64,000 nt of DNA from Stenopsyche tienmushanensis (GCA_008973525.1 WACJ01000523.1:930001-994000), one strand, 5' to 3'. Shown: positions 48,570-61,325, counted from the stretch's first letter. Numbers and translations: made by a program. The notes: generated by a model not told the origin, from the sequence alone.

Positions 48570-51080
48570 ATATATTAGATGATTTTAAGAAAACCATCAA
48601 TGATTTAAGAAGATCCCATGTCTAATAATTTTCAACTGGATACAGGACAAATTCCATTATAATATTAATGTTTATTTTTGCGTCATCTGTTGATGATTGA
48701 TGTAATGACTCTTTATTTCTTTATTTAATATGCGAAAATGTTATTTATGTATCAATCGAATCCGAACGCACATATGCGATATTACTCATTAACGGGATAA
48801 TCCCTCTTTAAAGCTCAAATCCAGAACAGATGAGATATTTTAATAAGCATTTCATCTGGAATCAATCAAATTGCTAAAAAGCTTAAAACAATACCATTTT
48901 AATATATTCTTAACACATTTACAGCTTGTGCCATATCAAGGGTTACCATTTGAAGCATTTTATAAGAAGGCAAAACTAAGCTGACTTGCACCTTTTCGCT
49001 TCCTTTTGGCTACTAATTTTCAACCAAATTCGATGACGAATCGGTTATAATTATTATTTAATTCAAAAGTTGAAGAACCATTGAATTGATTAAAAATATG
49101 ATACGTAGACATTTTTAAGCTCAAAAGTATAAAAATGACTGTGCCGCTATCGGTGGTTTGACAGTTGCAATGAAATAATATAGCGAATCCAAGATAGATT
49201 TATCGCCAAGATGGGGACATCCAAATGTGACGCTTATATGACAGTATTGCATAATGTTTACACGTGACATTTTTTCGAATAATATAAGCCATTTTGTTTT
49301 AGTAGACGGAAGTACAACTTTAAATATGCAAAGAAAAAGATAATTTACATCGTTGTAAATTCGCTAGTAGGCTAATTGAACAATGAACTAAAGATCCATT
49401 GTTTTCAAACCATCCAGACGTTTTTTTTTTTAAATAAAATATTAAATTTGTACCCAAAATGGCACCGAAGCGTCTGATTAAAAATTATGCTCGCGGTTTA
49501 TCTACAGCATTATAATTAAAATATGTATTAAATTCGAAATCTATAAAAATGATCACGATCCTTATCAAGCATTCCTTATCTAATCAGATTGAAAAAAATG
49601 ATAAAAGTGCAATTTTATGATTTTCCTCGATTAAATACGAATTTCTTTTGGTGTTTTGATGTAAATGTCATCGAATAATGCACTTTTATTGAACGATATG
49701 CGTCCGTGTTGTATAAGTTCAATTGATGCAGGCTTAATAATGGCTTTAGATAAAATTTTCCATGTTGTGCGATGATGTTTTGAGATTAAATTTTCAAAAT
49801 ACGGGTCCATTTAAAAACAATAATATTGAAACTGAAATATGAAAGTAAATCTGATTCGAAATAATGACTGAGATAACTTGCTGAAGATCAACAGTTTCCG
49901 GTAGAATTTTCTGGTAGAATTGTTTCAAAGTTGCTAATTATTTATAATTCCAATTTAAGTTGAACAATCATAGTGATTTTTATGTTTTTATTTGGATTAT
50001 CCATTGAAAAATCTTTGTTGATGTATAATATTTGTGCAATTTTTCCCAACAAAGAGATGACAATCTAAAAAGATAATAAAAGTGATTTCCAAACTTCACA
50101 TTTTTTTCTTCGGCAATTGATGACTTAATCGCGGCCGTATGAAACTTTAAGAATCGCTTAAATAAAGTTTTAATGCGAGTTAGAAGTGGTTTATTTAAAT
50201 AAGTGCGAGCGGGACGGCGAACGGGAGGTTCTTCTTCGCACCAAAGCGGCAACGAGAAGACGAGGGCGTGGCCCAAACTTTTTCCGCCAATCGCGCGCGA
50301 GAACGTCCAATTACGAAGCGATTCATCTTCAAATGATTGTGGATGGAAAAGTTTTCAAACAATACATTAGGGGTCAACAAATGGAACACAATACAATGGA
50401 ACATAAAAATTCAATCGAGCCGAATCGAAGTACGCAGCCGAAAATAAACTTCGCTGATTTGATTCGTCGGAAGATATATATTATTTCGAAATTACCAGCA
50501 TTAATTGCAGTATCGCTACAACAAAAAAATATGTCTTTATCGCTCAATTGATTGAGCGATAAGCTTGAATGGCAGATTTACGATATTTGTATTTTTCACC
50601 ACACAAAGAGAATTATCGCCAAACGATTAGATGAATCTAAACGACAACACAATCTCGTGAATTTAATTCATGATTCGAAGCAACAAGTAAAAGTAACTAA
50701 TAATTACCCAAACGTGTTTAAATGACGATAAGTTATATCGATCTTTCGACGAACAATCCTATTCTGCATTTATATATGTCGATCATCTTCGGATAAAATT
50801 AAAATCTTAATTCGTACATGAATTTAATTATTGATAATCTGTGTAAATTTCTCACATATAAACTCACATTCTGTTTATCAGTGTATATGAATTTCACATC
50901 ATAATCATGAGCGAGTGTTGATATAATGAGCTAACCCCTGGAATTGAATTTAAATCTGGCTTTTGAAAATGTAAAAATGACAAAATTAACCAATTGCACA
51001 CCAAAGCATTTTTTTAAAATGACTTTTAGCGAATTTATCTAAAATTAAACAGGGTGTCAGGGCTATCGAAAAAAAAAATT
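48570..51080. other. Intergenic
   Basis: AT-rich. A frame at 50186-50548 (GTG start, Arg-rich N-terminus) has no ATG upstream and no family resemblance. A perfect 11-bp hairpin at 50537-50562 lies at its end. Nothing else recognised. Confidence 0.3.
50537..50562. repeat. Perfect 11-bp inverted repeat, 4-nt loop
   Basis: TTATCGCTCAA (50537-50547), loop TTGA, TTGAGCGATAA (50552-50562). The 22 paired bases are exact, and the outer CTT/AAG would extend it with one bulge. It could be a hairpin terminator-like or protein-binding palindrome, or chance. Confidence 0.55.
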
Positions 51081-51570
51081 CTGTGCAAGCCGCGGAATAG
51101 GGCACGTCCCCAGACAAAAAATCCAGTGGTAGTCAGGTTTGTCGACCGTGCGAGCCACTGAATAGGGCTGCCAAAAGAATTCATTTACACGACAAAGGTA
51201 CCAATGGAATCCTTATTGATAGAATAATCGCCGCCTTTGCAAAAATTTAAGAAGAAATGGTACTTCAGATAACTACAGTTGAAATATTGAAAAAGTATCG
51301 TAAGTGCATAAGAAGCAGAGGTGGCCAATTTGAATAAAATTTGTAAATAAATTTAATAAAAACATCTTAAGCTTAAAAAGTATTTTCTTATCATGTGCTA
51401 AAAATACCCAACCGATGATATGTATTTGGTACACCAACATTACTTTTATTGACTATAGTTGAGCTTGAAATGTAACAATTTTTGTAAAATTGTACGAAAT
51501 ACATCACCGGTAGGAAAAGGTGACTTTGGAAGCTCAGAAGCATTTTTTTAAAACCAATTACAAAAAATGA
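51080..51570 (-). mobile_element. Transposase relic of the 'RSPDLTPMDFFVWG' type, copy 2
   Basis: Shares long stretches with 39690-39910 (AATAGGGCTGCCAAAAGAAT, CCAGACAAAAAATCCA, GAAGCTCAGAAGCATTTTTT). Frame is more damaged than in copy 1. Confidence 0.55.
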
Positions 51571-52239
51571 TGATAATTTTCCGGGTTTAGATTTTTCAGA
51601 TTGTATTCAAAAAATTCCTATTGGTTACATCAATAATGCTTGTTGGATATTTTTGAGTCCCATAGCATAGTATTATATTCAATTTCAAATTCCCAAAATC
51701 AAATCTCCTTTTACTACTATTTTGTGAGTAGTAAAGCTTCTATAATATGGTACAAATGTGGAAATATAACTTGTGCGGAAAAAATCCAAGAAGTTAATGA
51801 ATGGATAGTTTGTCGTAAAATGAGAAATTTATCTATCCTGGAATAGTTCAGTTTCAAAAAATAAAAACATCACAATAGCTCTTAATCAATGTCGAAGCTG
51901 CCTCGACATAGGAGTTTAAAGGGTCAATAAATTGATTCTACCATGGAGATCACCTAATAATAGATATGATACACTAAGAAGACAAGCATGGTAATAACAA
52001 ATATGTGCATCCTAAATTTACGCTAAATAAATGGGTTCAATGCATACTAAATGTTATGTAAATCGTAGAATGAAATTCATAAACATATTAAGAAAACGTA
52101 CTGAAATACATTTATAAAAATTAAAAGATGATTTATCTGCTATTATATAAAACCACGATGTCTTTTTCTTTATAATTAATAGTTTAACATCATCATAATC
52201 AATAGAATATAAATATATAGTCGAACCTATTTTTATGCG

Positions 52240-52650
52240 ACTTTTTTTTGTGCGGTTTTTTTAAAGGTGATTTTATCTTTTTTTATTGCATAAAGATTAC
52301 GTATCGAGATATTTTGGATGAAATAGGAAATATATCATCAATATTAACCGAAATTTGCAAAAAAATATATAATTTGGGACTGCTGATCGCTAAATTACGA
52401 CCACGCCCTTTATTCTGGTAGAAATTTTGAAAAAATTGATTTCATTTTTTTTGTATTCATCGAATGTTTCGTTAAAAAATACATTCCAAGGGAATTTTCA
52501 AAATTCCAATTACTTCAAAGTTATGCGGTTTTTAAAATCCATGGAACGCAACTTTACTTTTTCTATGTAAGTCATAGCTTTTTTGTGCAATCTCTTTTTG
52601 TACGATTTTCCGCGGAACGCATTTACCGCACAAAAAAGGTTTAAATGTAC
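52240..52650. repeat. Dispersed 'TCGCATAAAAAA' repeat, inverted copy
   Basis: GTTATGCGGTTTTTAAAATC then ATGGAACGCAAC, GTCATAGCTTTTTTGTGC and CGGAACGCATTTACCGCAC are the reverse complement of the 40740-40840 sequence. Confidence 0.6.
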
Positions 52651-52689
52651 ACTTATATTCGGGAGACCAAAGAGTATTCGTGTATTTTG

Positions 52690-53530
52690 AGATCTTATGT
52701 TTGTGCTCAGTTTGTGTCCTAGACACAGTGATGAAAACACCATCCAGCATTGACTTCTGTCTTTCTTATTTGAATTTGAAATACCATAAAAGCCAATAAA
52801 ACACTCAAAGATGCTTATGGCGAAGTGATAATAATCTGCAGATGCCAATATCGTTTCCAGAAATTAACATCGGGTAATAAAAGCTTAAGGGATGAGGCGA
52901 GAATTGGAGGACCTTCAAATTTCGATAATAATTCCCCAAAATACCTAATCGAATCAGATCCACGGCAAACAATCGAGGAGTTATCGCAGACTGGGATCCA
53001 CTGTGCAATCAAATTTAAAACTCATCAGAAAAACGAATAGGATGGGTGTTTTTGGGGTAGGATGGACACCATACGCTTTGATCGAATACAACAAAATCGA
53101 GCGACGAAACACTTGCCAAGCCTTCTTGAAAATATAACAAAATAGTCGACAATTTGAAGTTTTACATCAATAATTAAAAGATAAATATCCATATTTATTG
53201 AACAGAAAGAAGATGATATTGCTTCATTAGAATGCGCGCCTTTATAAAGCAAATTTACACTGGATAAAATGTAAATTAAACTGGGAATTATTATCACATC
53301 CTCCTTATTCACCGAATCTCATCCTGACAGACTTCCTTTTTTACAGAAAAAGAAGAGATTTTTTTTTACGAAAAACGGAATTAAAGGACTGCCAATGCGA
53401 TGAGACGATTATATTTTATAATACTGTATTTAAAATTTTATTAATACTACTAATATCTATTTGGAAAAGCTTCAGTTTAAATCTTCCGTATTTTTGGACC
53501 AATTTTGTGATGATATGAATATTTAATTTT
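52690..53530 (+). mobile_element. Irritans-like mariner relic, near full length
   Basis: Plus strand from about 52770: YHKSQ-like start, then VNFWKR/RFQKLTSGNKSLRDEARIGG (second helix-turn-helix, RFRSGNFDLEDEPRSGRP in intact copies), then ESDPRQTIEELSQTG, and near 53300 LLSHPPYSPNLILTDFLFY (third catalytic block). Stops occur between blocks. Confidence 0.7.
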
Positions 53531-53539
53531 TTTAAAGAC

Positions 53540-55165
53540 ACCCTCAATGCCTTCTTCCCCTCCTACGCAGCAAAAAGATTAAGATATGTTTCAGTAGTGA
53601 TTAAAATGAGCGGGTTTCTAGTGAAAAGCACCCTATGAATAATATTGATCGATTAATGAGTACATTGACGTAACATTATCAGGCTCAGCTGGCTATCGTC
53701 TTAATTTTTATTCTGATAGAACATAGTATAGGGCAAAGGCTTCTCTGATTTATTTCGCCAATTATATCTTGATAATCATAATTTTTCATCTGTCCATTCG
53801 GTTGTTAGATATCTTTCTAAATACATCGGTACAAAATATAGGCATTAAAAAGTCAAGATATCAAAAACATGATTTTCCATTGGGCATCTCGAACTATTTT
53901 CATTGATTTGTATTGCCAAAACAAAGCTCCGACATTCAAAGTTGAATACCCCCAATTCAAAATCGTGTCAAGTTTTTAAATTTTAAGGGCCACTTAAAAT
54001 TCATCGTCTGACAAGATTTCCTCGTCCAATCTTGTAAATCCCGAATCTTTAAGCAAACTACACTCACTCCAAAACGTAAAAGACACACGGGGACGACCAC
54101 AACAGTTGGAAAAATATTATGAAAATAAATCTAGTACCGCCTCATAATTAAATTCCTAGAAAAACTGTAAACATCGTGCTTTTAAAAATGTAAATAGCGC
54201 GACAAATAATACGACCGCTCTGTTTGCAAACCACTGAATACATTATGTTCAACCGCTCCGTGAAATTACGTATATTTACGGTCATTTTTAACCAATCCTC
54301 ACCAAAATCCCCCCCCTCCATCGGGATCCCAAAAACCTCCAATCGATTATATATTTTTTAATTATTTTCACAATGTCAAAATTGAATTAGTAAACACTAG
54401 ACACACGTGTCGAGATAATAATTGACGCACATAAATTATCTTATTAGTGATATTATTACATTTTTCAATTTATCTGACGAAATGATCGCATTTTTGCGCG
54501 AGTACGTCTATGAAATTCGACAACAAGCTTAAACTTTAAACAAAGTCCAAAATTCCAATGGCACATCAGCATCAAGAAAATATTTGATGGAGCTTTTGAT
54601 TGCATTTTTCGACGTGTTCATTGCCCAAACAAAACATACATTTGTGCACCTTAAAATAAGCTTAAATTGAAGTAGTAAAAGGTCAATTATTACAAGAATA
54701 TTATCATAATTTTAAGACCATTTTACAGTAAATTAGTATTGATACAAAGTTCCGATAGAACTATTATATTTTTGTTATCATATGGGAATTGTGTATTGGT
54801 TGCTTTATTTTGAATCATATTTTGATGTTATTTACAAACAATGTCAAAGTTAAAGATCGATGTTAAGATGTTTTTGCAATGGGTTCTGCATTGATTTGTT
54901 TAAGTAATCAGGTGATTTTTTTTCTACCCCCAAAACTATCGTCGATAATGAAAAAGATCTTTCTCAGTGTATGACATGATATCGCCAAAATAATTCACTT
55001 TGGATTGCTTTAAACCCGATCAAACAACCATAAATTGTTCATAATTGAAACCATGGTTAAAATTGTATTACTTTCTACTAAAATAAAATGACTTATAACG
55101 TTTGAAAATATGTCACGTATAAACATTATACAGTCCTGACATGCAGGCGTTAAATTTGGATGAGC
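53540..55165. other. Intergenic, AT-rich
   Basis: Nothing recognised. Confidence 0.3.
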
Positions 55166-55170
55166 TTTTA

Positions 55171-55292
55171 TAACATATCACTCAATAAGTTCGTAGGATT
55201 TTTTCACTTTAAACGTTTTTATTCTTCATTTGAAGTCATTTTTTCGGAATTTAATAAAAATAAATCCTACAAACTTATTAAGTGACGTGTTA
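55171..55292. mobile_element. MITE of the 'TCACTCAATAAGTTCGTAGGAT' mariner family
   Basis: 122 bp. Left end TAACATATCACTCAATAAGT continues TCGTAGGATT; right end is the near-complement CCTACAAACTTATTAAGTGA followed by CGTGTTA. TA-bounded, non-coding. The termini match the mariners at 37460-38168 and 43543-44315. Confidence 0.8.
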
Positions 55293-55384
55293 TTGTCAAT
55301 AATTTTAAAAAATGCAACCATAGTTTATAAAAACGTCAGTTTTAATTCATAACAAAAAATATGTTTCATTGTATGCTGCTATTT

Positions 55385-55670
55385 TGATTTAGGTTGGAAT
55401 ACCACAAAAGCCAATAAAACATCCAAATACATTTATGGCGAAGTGATAACAGTCTGCAGATTCCATTATTGGTTCCAGAAATTTAAATAGAAGTTTATGG
55501 GAAGGAGTGAGAATGGGAGGACCTTCGAATTTTGATAACAATTCATCGAGTATCACAAACTGAGATCCTCATGGACCACTATACAATCACATTTAAAACT
55601 CATCAGAAAAACGAATAGGATGGGTGCTATGGAATAGGATGGATACCGTATGCTTTGAATGAACACAACA
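55385..55670 (+). mobile_element. Irritans-like mariner 5' fragment, same family as 52690-53530
   Basis: Nucleotide copy of the 5' coding part of the 52690 element (CCACAAAAGCCAATAAAACA, ATTTATGGCGAAGTGATAAC, ACTCATCAGAAAAACGAATA). More damaged; no C-terminal half. Confidence 0.7.
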
Positions 55671-56365
55671 AAACTTAGTATTGTAATTAGTAATGAAAAA
55701 TGGTTCATTTGAGATGATTTAAAACAAACAATAAAACCAGTCCCAACACCCAGATTGATTATAAAAAGGTTTTTTGTGCATGTGGTAGCATATGAGGGGA
55801 AAAATTCATTTCGACCAAATAATGCTATGTCTCATTTGTGTTAAAATAACACGTTTATAATTTCAATCCCATCCGCTTTATTAACTGTATTTAGCACCCT
55901 CTAAATACGATTTGTTTGGGTTCTCAGAACGCCCATTACGAAATAATATTAAGACGATCGTCCCATAAGAAAAATGTATAAATGGCATTAAAAAATGCTC
56001 AAATGGCGTCAAAAATACTGACCTAACATAACCGAAGCTAATCACAACACAAACGTGTTGATCGTTGTATGATATGTCTGCCAGAAAAAGCTTCATTAAG
56101 GTACATACAAACAAATAAGAAACGTAAAAAACATGTTTATAATCATTGTGTAGGTTTTTCTTGGGGTAGATCTATTTTGGAGAATTGTCTTCTATGTCTG
56201 TTAGAAAAAGTTTTAATTAAAAATCGATCCATTCCTATTTTTGTCAACGCATGAGATTATCAACTTTTTAATCTGTCGATATTTTGAGCAGCTTGATGTT
56301 CATCATTGCATACTAAGGAGCATATTTTCTCCAGTAAACTATCAATATTGCAAAGATGACAAAGG
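55670..56365. other. Intergenic, AT-rich
   Basis: Nothing recognised. Confidence 0.3.
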
Positions 56366-56370
56366 TAACT

Positions 56371-56471
56371 TAACACATCACTCAATAAGTTCGTAGGATT
56401 TTTTTTAGAAGAAAATACGATAAAATTATCCCAAATGAAGAATCCAACGAACTTATTGAGTGATGCGTTGT
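56371..56471. mobile_element. MITE of the 'TCACTCAATAAGTTCGTAGGAT' mariner family
   Basis: 101 bp. TAACACATCACTCAATAAGT with TCGTAGGATT at the left; CCAACGAACTTATTGAGTGA with TGCGTTGTA at the right. The best-preserved termini of the family in this window. Confidence 0.85.
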
Positions 56472-56479
56472 ATTCTAAT

Positions 56480-57520
56480 ACGTCTCGTTTTAGTTTTGAA
56501 CAACCGAGATGTATCTAAAAACGAGCTCATCAAAATTGCCCCTTACAACATTGGATAAGCGATCGATTACTGTGTCTATTTTCTAAAGATTGGATGATAT
56601 ACTGAAGAGTGATGTAATCAAACGATGCCTTGTCAATGAACGCTATTTTTGTTCGTGACATACGTGCCTTTTATCTCGAGATCTATTAGTTCGTTGCACA
56701 ACAGAAGAAAGAAGATCGAATAGAATTATGTAAACAATTCGTGTTTTTATTGACAAATTCGAAAATGAAAGATAACCGGTATAAACTGGCGATTAAATCT
56801 CACTCATTACATCAGTACTTTGAAGATTTTCTGGATCAATCTGCGTTTTATCGATGATATCAGTTTTTATTACTATTAATTACAGAATGATTATTGAGCT
56901 ATGACGCACTTTGCTGATAGACAAATTAGATAAAATCAGAGAGGTAATCTTCCCGCATTTACACAACAATTGATAGCGAATTGATTAGCTTAAGTTCCCA
57001 CAAAATAATCTCAATGCGTTGTTTACCTATCGCGTACTGAACTTTCTCAAAGATGACATCGATGGATTTGAAGACGGAATGAAATTGTTAATAGTATCGA
57101 TAGTTTAGGGCAATAGATTTTTTACCCTAAAATTAGAGCATTCCAATTGTATTCTATATCATCAATCCATCCATCCATCCATCACTGTCTGCGAAGAATA
57201 GATTACGAATTCCTATTCATTCACCTATAATATTTATCTGCCCAAACTATATCATTATCCGCTTATTCTCTTCTATATATTTAGCCAATGGTATTCAAAT
57301 GCATTCACAAGAAAAAATACAAAATGATCTATTTGACAATTAATTATGTATATTTTGTTAATATGTTGATCGTTTTTTAAAAATAAAGCAATCATTTTCA
57401 CAATAAAAATCTAAATTATAAGAAGGCTTTTAATATTTATTACTTCTAAATAACGACCTAAATTCATCTAATTGTCATTGCGCAAAATTAATTATTATTG
57501 GTTTTGCTTCGATTTTTTCA
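56480..57520. other. Intergenic with a short ATCC microsatellite
   Basis: AT-rich. A CATC/ATCC run at about 57163-57183 is the only repeat; no gene recognised. Confidence 0.3.
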
Positions 57521-57528
57521 TAAGAATT

Positions 57529-57775
57529 TATCCCGTCGATGAGTATTCACTCAGATGCTGAGAATGTATGCACGCAGACTTTTGTGTGACGCTTTATTTA
57601 TAATTTGTATTCATAATTTATTCAAATTATCAAGGGTAACCTTACGTTTACGATCTGTTTTATCCATCTAAGTATATGTATTTTAACCCTTCGATGAGTA
57701 TGCACTCACATGCTGAGTACGCACTTGAGTGAGATGCAGAGAGAGTATGTCCGCACATGTGGCGTGCTTCTATCT
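57529..57775. repeat. Two imperfect direct repeats ('CGATGAGTATTCACTCA')
   Basis: CCCGTCGATGAGTATTCACT followed by CAGATGCTGAGAA (from about 57531) is repeated as CCCTTCGATGAGTATGCACT followed by CACATGCTGAGTA (from about 57688), each running on into GTATG...CGCA and a GTG/CGCTT phrase. Unit about 155 bp. Each contains the inner inverted phrase GAGTGCAT/ATGCACTC. Family unknown. Confidence 0.55.
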
Positions 57776-58294
57776 CCAATAAAATATTGTTATTTATTAA
57801 AATTGTTAACTAATTAATTGTTTTGTCACGTTTCTACTAAATTTGTAATCGAGTTTTACGTTCACAGATACGAAAATGCAAAGACTCACTTGCATTTCTA
57901 TAAAGGAATATAATATTTAGGACGATTTTTGCAAAGAATTCAAATACCAACCAACAAATCAACCATCAGGTATGGTATTTTTAGATCGAATCATTATAAA
58001 TTGTAGAAAACCACATACATCAATTATGTGAAGAGTGTGGTGACGCCTCTAAGGCGAACGCGCATTTATCCGTCGTCTACTGCATGATCGCTATTAAATC
58101 TATATGATATAAAATGTTAATTTTTATTCTTTTGAATAAATATTTTTGTACCCTTTTATGTAGTAATTGTTGCTTCAGGGCATGCGTTTAAAATAAGGAA
58201 GTTTCCCTGCTGCACTCTTTATGTAAAACTCTTTTTATGTATGCGCAATTTTTTTATTGAGTCTGTCTGTGCTGAAATCGTCTTTGGTTTAAAA

Positions 58295-58632
58295 CATAGT
58301 TTTCAAACCAGGGGGTAATTACCCCTACAGGGATAAAACACTTATTCTGCGAAAAAAATGATGCTGATAATTTTTAGTATGAAGATTTTAGAGACACAAT
58401 TTTTAACCTTCCCTTTACTATGATGTATTTACTACAAATCGACTCTAATAATGGGAATATCGATATGAAATATAATAGATACGGGTTTCAAAATTTCATA
58501 TGGTGTATCAAATACATATCATGGTAGCATAGTGACATTTGGCACGATAATGAAAAGGTTAAAGCAGAATAAAATCAGGTTTCTTGATAGCCCATAGAGA
58601 TTTTACAAGACTGAAAAGGTTAGGAAAGCACT
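58295..58632. mobile_element. hAT-like MITE
   Basis: Left end CATAGTTTTCAAACCAGGGG and right end AAAAGGTTAGGAAAGCACTG are mutated forms of the CAGTGGTTCTCAAACC-type inverted termini of hAT elements. A perfect palindrome GGGGTAATTACCCC lies at 58312-58325. About 340 bp, non-coding. Confidence 0.55.
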
Positions 58633-58675
58633 GGTTTAGAATGATAAATACAATTCGATTGATTTACAACATCAG

Positions 58676-58885
58676 TCGCTAAAATGTGAAGCAAATATCG
58701 GCAGAAAAAATAAGTCAATCAAGAAATACAACAATGCCTTTATAGAAAGTAAAGATGACGACAGCGTGGAAGATCTGGACGATCTAATGGACAATATGAA
58801 TATTTCTTCTGATGAAGGCTTAAAATCGAAAGACACAGCACGTGGAATAAACGTCGTCGGCCAGATGAAGGATAATGGGAAGATG
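58676..58885 (+). pseudogene. Exon-like orphan ORF between hAT ends, unidentified
   Basis: A 210-nt open stretch begins after an acceptor-like TTTACAACATCAG and ends at an ATG|GTAATC donor-like site, phase 0 at both ends. The translation is far from AT-noise composition: SLKCEANIGRKNKSIKKYNN, then FIESKDDDSVEDLDDLMDNM and ISSDEGLKSKDTARGINVVG. An acidic, low-complexity middle is flanked by basic residues. There is no start codon upstream. It lies between two right-type hAT termini (58632 and 59151), so it could be a captured exon, a transposase fragment or an exon of an unseen gene. I do not recognise the protein. Confidence 0.3.
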
Positions 58886-59134
58886 GTAATCTTTCTCCAC
58901 AAATTATTTCATTCGAAAATCTCTAGAATTTTTCACAATATTCATCAACATAACACTCTAAATTGCTGGATCTCATAAAAAAAGCATATTAAGCCGTATT
59001 TTATAATTTCTAAATATTTGCATTGATGAAAGTCCTTTGCTTTGAATTTATTTGAGTATTTTATTTTACTATAATTTATGTTTATACATAAGATTAGGTC
59101 ATACATATAAAAAATAAATATAAAAAACCATTTT

Positions 59135-59151
59135 ATAGTTGAGAACCGCTG
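59135..59151. mobile_element. Isolated hAT-like terminus
   Basis: TAGTTGAGAACCGCTG is the complement of CAGCGGTTCTCAACTA, a typical hAT-type end. It may pair with the left end at 58295, giving an outer element of about 860 bp. Confidence 0.45.
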
Positions 59152-59261
59152 GTTTTATTACAATTTCTTCAATATAAATACAAAATAATAATTATTCTAT
59201 ATGTAATTTATAGAAAAAAATTAACTCACTAATCAAAGGATTAAAGAAATATGATGAAATT

Positions 59262-59728
59262 GCCAGGAATTCGAACCGTTATTTTTTTCATTTTGGTTTT
59301 CATTTCGGTTACGTTCCTAACATTTATATCAGTTTTCGTTCCGGTAAAAAAACGGTTTTGCTCAGAATGATTCTTCTAGCACAATTTAAAAAGTTTATTC
59401 CTTTTATAATAAGCAAATACAAGAAGAATCGCATGTTTAAATCATGTCCATGTTTGGAAGTATTTATCGGGTAAACAGAAATTATTTTACACCTAAGAAA
59501 GGAAATAAGTCTTCTGTCAAATCCAGAATTAATGAGGCTTATCTTAGGTCAATTTTAAAAGTTATCACCACTAGCAATTAGGAAAAATAGCAGCAGAGTT
59601 TCAGGAAGAAAATATTAAATTGTCCTCGAGTCTCGAGTCTTCGAACCGCTATTTTCATTTCGGTTTTGTTTTCAGTTACGTTCATAAACATATATATCGG
59701 TTACGGTTTTCGTTCCAAGCCCTGTAAA
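59262..59728. repeat. Repeat with direct copies of 'CGAACCG...CATTTCGGTT'
   Basis: A unit of about 75 bp occurs at about 59271-59343 and again at 59640-59716, in the same orientation: TCGAACCG[T/C]TATTTT, CATTTCGGTT, CAGTTTTCGTTCC or GGTTTTCGTTCC. The right boundary CCAAGCCCTG is the complement of CAGGGCTTGG, a hAT-like terminus. Confidence 0.5.
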
Positions 59729-59729
59729 T

Positions 59730-61010
59730 TGCCTTCAAATTTGAGATTGAACCAATTTATTGCGTCATTTATGAACCTTCGATTTTAACCCGCTGCTATT
59801 ATCAGACTGCATTGCTTTTCACCCTTTTGCAAGCATTCCAAGTACTATTTACACACATTGCTTTATCGTTCATTATTCAACTGTTATCACCTGTCATCGT
59901 TCGGCACACAAGCGCATCAAGTATTGAAACTACTATGACGATTCGATGTGATTGCTAGAATCTCTCAAAAAAATGGATCGCACCATATATGTGGATATGT
60001 TTTCAATCAAGAAAATCATCATATCTGATAAAGACGGGACGATGTTATCGTCCTGATAATTTTGATCTATTAAAGCAGTTCTGAGTTTGATCAATTCGTC
60101 GATGAAAGTGTTAAAGATGACGGATTATACGTATTTTTTATTCTGTATTTGGCACCACCGATATTTCGGCCAAATTGAGGTACATTCGTAAGACTAGAGC
60201 TGAAGGAAGTATTTAAATTCTCCAATAATATACCAACCTGAAAAAAAAATAGTCTTAAATCCACAACCTTTGCTTAAATGTGCAATTTCGATCTATTTCG
60301 TTCTTCATTTACTGAAACTGAATTTAAATTTCATTCAAAGCTTCAATAAATCCATAAAATGCAAAATTTTACGTGCAGTCTCAAGAAAATGCTGCTTGAA
60401 ACAGCAAAGGTAATAAAGTATTTAAATCCAAGTGGTAACATTTCTAACACTTTTTCTGGAAAGAAGTATATATGTTTAAATGAAATATATAAAATACAAC
60501 CACGTTCAATTAAAAAGAGAACCGTATGATCATTTAGAGCAGTGGATGACTTTTAAACTGTTTCGTTCGGGCATAATTTAAATTCACTAATTTTGCTTCT
60601 GTACAAGACTTGAAGAATAATATACAAATATGTCCTTAAAATGTGTTTAAATATGATATAATGCAAAATGTATGTAAAAAATTTAACACCATCATTCAGT
60701 ATAAAGCATGTTGAGTGACAAAATTTCAATAAGAACGCTCAACATTTGTTTAATTATAATGGCCATGTTATTAAAGCAACATCTATAAAATTTATTGTAA
60801 ATTATTTAATAATATATGGCAAATTATTATGTAAATTTATAGTGTTGAATAATGTGTATAAATTATGAAATATTATTTTCAAAATCAGTGCTCCGTTTTA
60901 GAAACGTTTCACCAAAAAAAAACATTTTTAGTGACAGTCATCTTTACAGATCGATGATAAGCCACTTATTATGATTTAAAATAGATGATATGCATATCGA
61001 CGATATGTTG
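59730..61010. other. Intergenic, AT-rich
   Basis: Nothing recognised. Confidence 0.3.
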
Positions 61011-61016
61011 TTCTAA

Positions 61017-61325
61017 CAAGACGGCGCTACGTGATACACAGCGCATGCCACGATGGACATTCTGCACGAGCGATTTGAGAGGATGGAGAACGTGCGATTT
61101 AACGCGTTTAGATTTGTTCCATTAGGGCTATTTAAAATTACAGATTTATACGTATAAACCGCAAATAATTGAAGCCTTCAAAGTCAAAATAATTAACGCC
61201 ATCCAGCAAATTCAGTCAGATTTATGCGACAAAGTCATCGAAAATTGCACCTCCCGAATACGCGTCACCAAGCAAAGCCTGCGGCAGGACATATGAACGA
61301 TGTTATATTTCATATTTAATGCCAT
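61017..61325 (+). mobile_element. Transposase relic of the 'QDGATxHT' type with internal deletion
   Basis: Plus strand begins QDGAT, stop, then HATMDILHERFERM (second catalytic block of a Tc1/mariner-superfamily group). It jumps over the third block to KPQIIEA-like and VKIINAIQQIQSDLCDKVIE, then CTSRIRVTKQ, ending HMNDVIFHI. The order matches the C-terminal half of such transposases with the catalytic centre removed. Confidence 0.65.

Noticed and set aside
50186..50548. 121-codon plus-strand frame with Arg-rich start
   Set aside because: Begins at GTG with no upstream ATG, and I see no domain or splice context.
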